From contig DUGO01000028.1 in NCBI GenBank assembly GCA_013331375.1, positions 5,094 to 16,019 on the forward strand: a stretch of DNA of 10,926 nucleotides, written 5' to 3'. Numbering within the stretch: position 1 is the stretch's first letter; each line of letters begins with the position of its first letter. Positions 6,774 to 10,926 of the stretch are shown here, in pieces. The notes beneath the pieces were generated by a model that was given only the letters and a program-made list of their open reading frames with translations, was not told the DNA's origin and did not search any database. The position numbers and the translations under genes are program-made. This DNA is from Candidatus Methanoperedentaceae archaeon. Its GTDB lineage: Archaea; Halobacteriota; Methanosarcinia; Methanosarcinales; Methanoperedenaceae.

Positions 6774-7177
6774 AATACAATCCCATAACAATATCAGAGG
6801 ATTCGTCTGCTGAAGAAATTGCTTTAGTAGCCAGGGCGTTCCATGACCTCCTCGGGCTTCCTGTGACGATGAGAAGCCTCAACAGGAAAGGGGTGAGGAT
6901 AGAAAAAGGAAAGTTGCTGGACTATAATTACACCGGACCCGTGCTTGAACAGGCGCTTGCAGAGAACCGGCTGGTACGGATGATACCCACCTCAGGCAAA
7001 TATGCCGGGACTCCGGTAGTCGTCGCACCCATCAGGAACAAAGAGGGCTATGCTGTTGCAGCTATAGGGATAGTGGATATGGTGGGGACTGTTGACCTGG
7101 GGCTCATGTTCCATGACTATCCCGATGTGGTCAATGAAGTCCAGACATGCCTCCTGGCACGGGTTAAAAGCCCCTGA
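6770..7177 (+). CDS. DUF2111-family protein of methanogens
   Basis: From GTG 6770 this is a 135-residue soluble protein beginning (V/M)KYNPITISEDSSAEEIAL. Conserved-looking blocks are FHDLLGLPVTMRSLNRKGVR, DYNYTGPVLEQAL, GKYAGTPVVVAPI and YAVAAIGIVDMVG. These agree with my memory of DUF2111, an archaeal family seen almost only in methanogens and without known function. The alternating beta/alpha pattern, with two central hydrophobic strands ending in small residues, resembles ligand-binding sensor folds (GAF/roadblock-like), but that is a guess. The frame extends upstream to ATG 6665, which would overlap the hisS start. I prefer GTG 6770 because GGGGTGAT lies just before it as a good Shine-Dalgarno match and the family-like sequence begins there. 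The end overlaps the convergent hydrolase gene by 14 bp. Confidence 0.82.
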   Translation: MKYNPITISEDSSAEEIALVARAFHDLLGLPVTMRSLNRKGVRIEKGKLLDYNYTGPVLEQALAENRLVRMIPTSGKYAGTPVVVAPIRNKEGYAVAAIGIVDMVGTVDLGLMFHDYPDVVNEVQTCLLARVKSP

Positions 7178-7778
7178 ACATCCGCGACATGGCGAGCGAC
7201 TGGTTCATGCTACCCCTGATGCCATCGAAGCTTGCTTCACCGTGCCCGGGATACAGCGCATGCACATCAAGACCGCACAGCCGCTCAATCGAGCCTGCAA
7301 GCGCAGCCCCGTCGCCGCCCGGCAGGTCTGTCCGCCCTATACCTCCGCCAGAAAAGACGGTGTCTCCGGAAAACAGCGTTCCCGTCTCACTATTGTACAG
7401 GCATATCCCGCCCGGGGTGTGCCCTGGCGTATGTATGACCTCAAGGCTGCCCAGGTGCTCTCCTCCGTGCAGGAGTATATCCGGCGAAAAACCGGGCATC
7501 CTGCTGCCGAACATGTACGATACAGTTGCCATGCTGTCTCCGATGAGCTTCGCATCTTCGGCATGCATGGCAAGCTTTGCGCCCGTCTTCAATGCGACTT
7601 CGGCTGCCGCGCCACAGTGGTCATAATGGCAGTGTGTGAGGATGATGAGGTCTATGCTCGCCCCTTCAAGCTCGCCCAGAAGGAAGCCTGCATCATCCCC
7701 AACATCGATAAGGGTCGAGCCTGTGACATAGCAGTTCGCACTGCATTCTATCGCCCGGACTTGCAGAAGGTCTCTCAT
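7164..7778 (-). CDS. Metallo-beta-lactamase-fold hydrolase (glyoxalase II-like)
   Basis: This 204-residue protein has all five MBL-fold metal motifs: THCHYDH (48-54, ligands His49, His51, Asp53, His54), His120 in HTPGHTPGG, Asp139 in FSGDTVF, and His179 in YPGHGE. The full set predicts a dinuclear Zn (or Fe/Zn) hydrolase. Length and spacing fit the small glyoxalase II-like group (COG0491), which often cleaves thioesters such as S-lactoylglutathione. A methanogen would need another thiol or substrate, so the real substrate is unknown. An AT-rich element (TTTATAATATTTT, minus strand) ends about 13 nt before ATG 7778 and points to its own promoter, although metG lies upstream on the same strand with a 116-bp gap. 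The coding end overlaps the DUF2111 gene by 14 bp. Confidence 0.92.
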   Translation of the reverse strand: MRDLLQVRAIECSANCYVTGSTLIDVGDDAGFLLGELEGASIDLIILTHCHYDHCGAAAEVALKTGAKLAMHAEDAKLIGDSMATVSYMFGSRMPGFSPDILLHGGEHLGSLEVIHTPGHTPGGICLYNSETGTLFSGDTVFSGGGIGRTDLPGGDGAALAGSIERLCGLDVHALYPGHGEASFDGIRGSMNQSLAMSRMFRGF

Positions 7779-7894
7779 ATCAGGTATCCGAAAATATTAT
7801 AAATTAGTAACACAATGTTAACTTAAGGGGTAAGTACAGCATCGATATCCATCCCCTCCGATGAACACTGTAACTGCCCCTACTTATTATCATA
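7779..7894. promoter_or_regulatory. Intergenic region with promoter of MBL-fold gene
   Basis: This 116-bp gap separates the metG stop from the MBL-fold start. Reading on the minus strand, TTTATAATATTTT (7803-7791) is the best TATA-like element, about 21 nt centre-to-ATG. Further upstream is CGGAGGGGATGG (7860-7849), which resembles a strong ribosome-binding site but is followed only by tiny frames. No hairpin-plus-T terminator is clear after metG. Confidence 0.35.
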
Positions 7895-9898
7895 TCATTT
7901 TATCTTAGTTCCGTTCTTTACCGGGGTTTGGGGATTGAGCAGCACTGCGCCGTTTTCGTCTGCAGCCAGCACCATACCCCTCGATTCCACGCCGAATAGC
8001 TTTGCAGGCTTCATGTTCGCAACCAGTACGACCTGTGTGCCGGGAAGCGCTGACGAAGCATGCGTCTTTGCTATACCCGCGACGACCTGGCGCGGTACAG
8101 CCTCGCCGATATCGACCTCAAGCCGAAGGAGCTTGTCAGAGCCTTTTATGGGCTCGGCTTTTATGACAGTGCCGACGCGCAAATCCAGGCGCGCGAGGTC
8201 TTCCGGGGCTATCATGCTGGCTTTGTTTGCTTTTGATTCTGCGGCTTTCACCCTGCTGCTCAGGAGCGCCTCGGCTTCCGCTATCTTGCTGTCCTCGATC
8301 TTTGCGAACAGAACGGACGGCTTCTCCAGCGCGCGACTCTTTATTTCCTTCACAGCATCATCAAAGAGGGCATCGTGCACGCTGCCGTCCTGTCCCAGCA
8401 TGCCCCATGCCTCTTCCATTTTGGACGGGAGCACAGGCTCAAGCAATATCGCGATGGCTCCCGATATCTGCAGGCAGTTCCTGAGCACGGCAGCGCACTG
8501 TTCCCTGTCTTTCTTGATGAGCTGCCAGGGCTCTTTTGACTGGAAATACGTATTGCCCCATGCAGCAAGCGCGAGCACTGCATCCGTCAGCCTCTTGAAC
8601 TCGTATTCGTCGAACGATGATGTGACCTCGGCTTTAGCCCTGGTGATGGCATCAATGACCTCGCCATCGATGCCGCCCCCGGTGCGTTCAGGAATGCCCC
8701 CGAAGTTCGCATGCGCGAAATGGACTGTCCTGTGGATGAAGTTGCCGAGCACTGCCACAAGCTCGTTGTTCACCTTTTCCTGGAACACCTTCCATGAGAA
8801 GTTCAGGTCCTTGGTATGCGAGGTATAGCTTGCAAGGTAGTACCGCAGCAGGTCTGGATGGAAGCCCTTAGCCAGGTAATCCTCATCCACCCAGACAACG
8901 TAGCCCCTGCTCTTTGAGAATTTCTTGTCCTCTATCTTGAGCATGCCCGACGCCACAACGTCACTGGGCAGGGTATAGCCAGCGCCCTGTAGCATCGCTG
9001 GCCAGAAGATGCAGTGATGATATATGATGTCGCCGCCTATGAAATGCACTATACGCGAATCGCGTCTCCAGTATTTCTCCCAGTCCTCTCCCTGCCACGC
9101 AGCCCATTCCTCAGTGAAAGATATGTAACCGATAGGCGCGTCCACCCACACATATACGACGAGGTCATCGTGACCTGGAAACCGCACGCCCCATTCCAGG
9201 TTACGCGTGATGCACCAGTCGCGCAGGTCTTTTGCCCACTCTTTTGCGTAATTGATGGCATTCGGCGTGCCTTTGAGCGTTTCCAGGTAATCGACGAGGA
9301 AACCTGCGAATGCCGATAATCTGAAGAAGAAGTGCTCCTGCTCCCTGTACTCTGCAGTTGTCCCGCATATCCTGCACTTTGCGCTTTTTATCTCGCCCGG
9401 CTCAAGATGCTTACCGCATCCCTGGTCGCACTCATCCCCGCGTGCAGAGGCGCCGCAGTAGGGGCAGATGCCCTCGACGAACCTGTCAGGCAGGAATCGT
9501 TTATCCTTAGGGCAGTATGCAAGCCGGATAGTCTTTGGATAGACGTAGCCATTCGCGATAAGGGCTTCAACTATGCTTGTAGTCCTTGCATGGCTTGTGG
9601 GTGAGTCAGTGTTGCCGTAGAAACTGAAATTTATACCCATGGACTTAAAGACCTGCTCAAAATGATTGTGGTATTTTGATACCAGTTCCTTAGGAGTGAC
9701 TTTTTCCTCTTCAGCGTTAACGACGATCGGGGTACCGTGGGTATCGGAACCGCACACAAAAACCGGGTTCTGTCCCTGTTTTCTCAGCGCACGCACAAAG
9801 ATATCCGCAGGTACGTACGTCCGCAGGTGCCCTATATGGCATTTCCCGTTCGCATAGGGCAATCCGCACGTCACGAGCACAGGCTCTTTCGGTGGCAT
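7895..9898 (-). CDS. metG: Methionyl-tRNA synthetase with C-terminal tRNA-binding domain
   Basis: MetRS charges initiator and elongator tRNA-Met. From ATG 9898 the protein has 667 residues. The class I Rossmann domain carries HIGH at 21-24 ([11 protein letters not shown]) and KFSKS at 326-330. The connective peptide insert has zinc-knuckle cysteines at about 129, 145, 148, 157, 161, 175 and 178, so two knuckles are probable. An alpha-helical anticodon-binding domain follows. The last 100 or so residues (about 563-667, beginning [16 protein letters not shown]) form an EMAP-II/Trbp111-type OB fold that binds tRNA nonspecifically and often dimerises. In some archaea this domain is a separate protein; here it is fused. 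A GTG at 9916 would add six residues. I prefer ATG 9898 because CATATTTTA on the minus strand lies about 30 nt before it, matching a leaderless start. Confidence 0.97.
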   Translation of the reverse strand: MPPKEPVLVTCGLPYANGKCHIGHLRTYVPADIFVRALRKQGQNPVFVCGSDTHGTPIVVNAEEEKVTPKELVSKYHNHFEQVFKSMGINFSFYGNTDSPTSHARTTSIVEALIANGYVYPKTIRLAYCPKDKRFLPDRFVEGICPYCGASARGDECDQGCGKHLEPGEIKSAKCRICGTTAEYREQEHFFFRLSAFAGFLVDYLETLKGTPNAINYAKEWAKDLRDWCITRNLEWGVRFPGHDDLVVYVWVDAPIGYISFTEEWAAWQGEDWEKYWRRDSRIVHFIGGDIIYHHCIFWPAMLQGAGYTLPSDVVASGMLKIEDKKFSKSRGYVVWVDEDYLAKGFHPDLLRYYLASYTSHTKDLNFSWKVFQEKVNNELVAVLGNFIHRTVHFAHANFGGIPERTGGGIDGEVIDAITRAKAEVTSSFDEYEFKRLTDAVLALAAWGNTYFQSKEPWQLIKKDREQCAAVLRNCLQISGAIAILLEPVLPSKMEEAWGMLGQDGSVHDALFDDAVKEIKSRALEKPSVLFAKIEDSKIAEAEALLSSRVKAAESKANKASMIAPEDLARLDLRVGTVIKAEPIKGSDKLLRLEVDIGEAVPRQVVAGIAKTHASSALPGTQVVLVANMKPAKLFGVESRGMVLAADENGAVLLNPQTPVKNGTKIK

Positions 9899-9923
9899 AC
9901 GCTCGTAGAATAACACTTCGCTG

Positions 9924-9932
9924 TAAAATATG
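9924..9932 (-). promoter_or_regulatory. TATA-like element for metG
   Basis: On the minus strand CATATTTTA is centred about 30 nt before ATG 9898 and only about 12 nt before the alternative GTG 9916. This favours the shorter form of MetRS and a leaderless or near-leaderless transcript. Confidence 0.4.
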
Positions 9933-9953
9933 TTTCGTTATGCGGCTTACTGC

Positions 9954-9967
9954 GGATAAACTTAAAG
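9954..9967 (+). promoter_or_regulatory. TATA-like element for RNA-ligase-partner gene
   Basis: GATAAACTTAAAG is the AT-rich element upstream of the gene. Start of transcription about 25 nt on would give a leader of some 20-40 nt depending on which ATG is used. A second candidate, GGAATAAATC (9991-10000), would make the ATG at 10023 or 10026 leaderless. Confidence 0.35.
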
Positions 9968-10022
9968 CCCAGGCGGGATAATCCTGTAGTGGAATAAATC
10001 AATGTGATTAATGGGATTGCCT

Positions 10023-10685
10023 ATGATGCGTCAGCGTTTTGTGCTGGATACGAGCGCACTGACAGATGCGCACACTCACGAAATGGAGCCGTCTGCCGGG
10101 ATATGCGTCGTGATGAACACTGTGCTCGATGTGATAGCCGACGCCAGGCTGAATCTTGACATAAGCTGCTATATCCCGTACCCCTCGGTCTATAACGAGC
10201 TCCGCGAAATCGTGAACAACAACACATGCGGGGACGAGGCGCTTGCGAAGATAGATACATGGCTCGTGAAGAAGACGCCTGACAGGTACGAGGTAAAGAT
10301 ACCATCCAAGATATTCTATGAGTACGTGGACTACATGAGGGGTCGCATCAACAAGGGCATGGGGGTTGCAGAGGATGCCATCTGGGAGTCCGCGACCGAG
10401 AGCATGGCAAGCTGCGCAAAGAAACGGGATAAGACCGAAATCGAGCGCGATGTAATTGGCGGTATCGTGAACAAGTTCAGGGAGAAATACAGGAACGCGC
10501 TGCGCTACGGAATACTCGATAGCGCCCCGGATATCGATGTGCTTTTGCTCGCGAAAGAGCTTGACGCTGCAGTGGTGGCAGGAGACGTGGGCATTCAGAA
10601 GTGGGCTGAGCAGCTCGGGCTGCGTTTCGTTGATTCGAAGTCGTTCCCCAGTATGATAAAGGAATACCTGCGCAGGGTGGCATAA
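10023..10685 (+). CDS. RNA ligase partner protein (MJ_0950 family, PIN-like)
   Basis: This 220-residue protein matches the archaeal family called RNA ligase partner, named for its co-occurrence with the Pab1020-type ATP-dependent RNA ligase. It has a PIN-domain pattern: strand 1 [11 protein letters not shown] with the first acidic pair, a central helical region ([12 protein letters not shown]), and a C-terminal block [26 protein letters not shown] with aspartates where PIN nucleases bind metal. The acidic set appears intact, so ribonuclease activity is plausible but unproven. Three in-frame ATGs occur (10011, 10023, 10026). I chose 10023 because the family N-terminus begins with a few residues before RFVLDT; 10011 cannot be excluded, since GTGATT lies just ahead of it. 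The gene is divergent from metG, and hel308 starts 121 bp downstream on the same strand. The partner ligase is not in the window. Confidence 0.9.
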   Translation: MMRQRFVLDTSALTDAHTHEMEPSAGICVVMNTVLDVIADARLNLDISCYIPYPSVYNELREIVNNNTCGDEALAKIDTWLVKKTPDRYEVKIPSKIFYEYVDYMRGRINKGMGVAEDAIWESATESMASCAKKRDKTEIERDVIGGIVNKFREKYRNALRYGILDSAPDIDVLLLAKELDAAVVAGDVGIQKWAEQLGLRFVDSKSFPSMIKEYLRRVA

Positions 10686-10806
10686 GGGCAGGCTGAAAAG
10701 ATATCGATGCCATTGAGATGTCGGCAATTCTATGGTATTTGCGGCATAAGTTATCGACACATAAATTATCGACAATCTTAAACCACAGCACTCCATTCAG
10801 GAAGCG
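10686..10806 (+). promoter_or_regulatory. hel308 upstream region with TATA-like element and direct repeat
   Basis: CATAAATTAT (10759-10769) is the likely TATA box, placing transcription start near 10790 and leaving a leader of about 17 nt that contains AGGAAG just before the ATG. It sits between two copies of TTATCGACA. No T-tract terminator for the RNA-ligase-partner gene is clear, so read-through into hel308 is possible. Confidence 0.4.
10751..10774 (+). repeat. Direct repeat TTATCGACA flanking presumed hel308 TATA box
   Basis: Two identical 9-bp copies lie at 10751-10759 and 10766-10774, 15 bp start to start, with the AT-rich core CATAAATTA across the gap. The placement around a likely TATA box suggests an operator, though two short copies in AT-rich DNA could be chance. 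Confidence 0.4.
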
Positions 10807-10926
10807 ATGAGAGTCCAGGAGACAGGGCTTGGCAAAGAGATGGTCGATTACTACGAACAGCTCGGCATAACCGAGCTCTACCCGCCGCAGGCAGACGCTA
10901 TCAAAGCCGGGCTGCTTGAGGGAAAG
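10807..10926 (+). CDS. hel308: ATP-dependent DNA helicase Hel308, N-terminal fragment (runs off window)
   Basis: ATG 10807 opens a frame to the window end: 40 codons with no stop. After MRVQETGLGKEMVDYYEQLG comes ITELYPPQADAIKAGLLEGK. The LYPPQ-x-x-AI Q-motif followed by a GLLEGK segment is the hallmark N-terminus of the archaeal superfamily 2 helicase Hel308, just before its Walker A motif. Hel308 unwinds lagging strands at stalled replication forks with 3'-5' polarity and acts in repair. AGGAAG four bases before the ATG is a possible ribosome-binding site. The RNA-ligase-partner gene ends 121 bp upstream on the same strand. The rest, about 650-700 residues, including the RecA-like and winged-helix domains, is outside the window, so completeness cannot be judged. 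Confidence 0.9.
   Translation, partial: MRVQETGLGKEMVDYYEQLGITELYPPQADAIKAGLLEGK

Noticed and set aside
7092..7802. Plus-strand open frame (236 codons) opposite the MBL-fold gene
   Set aside because: It overlaps DUF2111 in another frame and is antisense to a protein with all metal motifs intact; no recognisable domain.
7838..7860. GGAGGGG followed by short frames upstream of the MBL-fold gene (minus strand)
   Set aside because: The frames reach only about 9-12 codons with no sign of conservation, and the spacing to either ATG is poor. It is not enough to call a gene.
7935..8828. Long plus-strand open frame (297 codons) opposite metG
   Set aside because: The translation is Ser/Ala/Thr-rich low-complexity sequence typical of the reverse strand of a GC-rich gene, and metG on the other strand is certain.
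7838..10707. GATATCGATGC shared between 7838-7848 (minus) and about 10697-10707 (plus), with a near copy inside the RNA-ligase-partner gene
   Set aside because: The core GATATC/ATCGAT is self-complementary and common; one copy is coding, and spacing to promoters is not consistent. Treated as coincidence.
10008..10796. Long minus-strand open frame (262 codons) opposite the RNA-ligase-partner gene
   Set aside because: It lies antisense to a clearly recognised family protein, its translation is rich in Cys, His and Pro with no domain pattern, and it runs through the hel308 promoter region. It is a shadow frame.
1..10926. tRNA/rRNA genes, CRISPR arrays, transposases, integration sites, defence or toxin-antitoxin systems
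   Set aside because: No T-arm-like motif with a fitting cloverleaf, no regularly spaced repeats, and no recombinase or transposase motifs were seen on either strand. The single PIN protein belongs to the RNA-ligase-partner family and has no antitoxin gene beside it.

Overview
The window is about 52-54% GC by eye. It reads as chromosomal DNA of a methanogenic or methane-oxidising euryarchaeon, most likely in or near Methanomicrobia/Methanosarcinales. The grounds are a methanofuran biosynthesis gene (mfnB), two small families known essentially from methanogens (DUF2551 and DUF2111), the archaeal RNA-ligase-partner PIN protein, and the start of the archaeal helicase Hel308. Genes are tightly packed. 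AT-rich TATA-like elements sit about 25-30 nt before several start codons, as expected for archaeal short-leader or leaderless transcripts. The genus cannot be fixed from what is here.

Layout. Positions 1-2936 are a glycosyltransferase block: two GT4-type genes on the minus strand joined by an ATGA overlap (the second runs off the left edge), and a third GT4-type gene transcribed divergently. These probably build a cell-surface or S-layer glycan. Positions 3023-5453 hold a DUF2551 gene, a seven-helix membrane protein of unknown function, mfnB, and a divergent HisA-like TIM-barrel gene. Positions 5428-7778 hold hisS, a DUF2111 gene and a metallo-beta-lactamase-fold hydrolase. Positions 7895-10926 hold metG, the RNA-ligase-partner gene and the first 40 codons of hel308.

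The genes alternate in direction almost one by one. As a result there are three tail-to-tail pairs whose coding ends overlap by 7, 26 and 14 bp, and several compact divergent promoter regions. Two aminoacyl-tRNA synthetases (HisRS, MetRS), an RNA-processing PIN protein and a repair helicase form an information-processing core. MfnB ties the region to C1 coenzyme synthesis.

I found no tRNA or rRNA gene, CRISPR array, insertion sequence or phage gene, and no clear defence or mobile system. The most promising unknowns are the HisA-like protein beside mfnB, the RNA-ligase partner without a ligase in view, the DUF2111 and DUF2551 proteins, the orphan 7TM protein, and a 9-bp direct repeat around the presumed hel308 TATA box.
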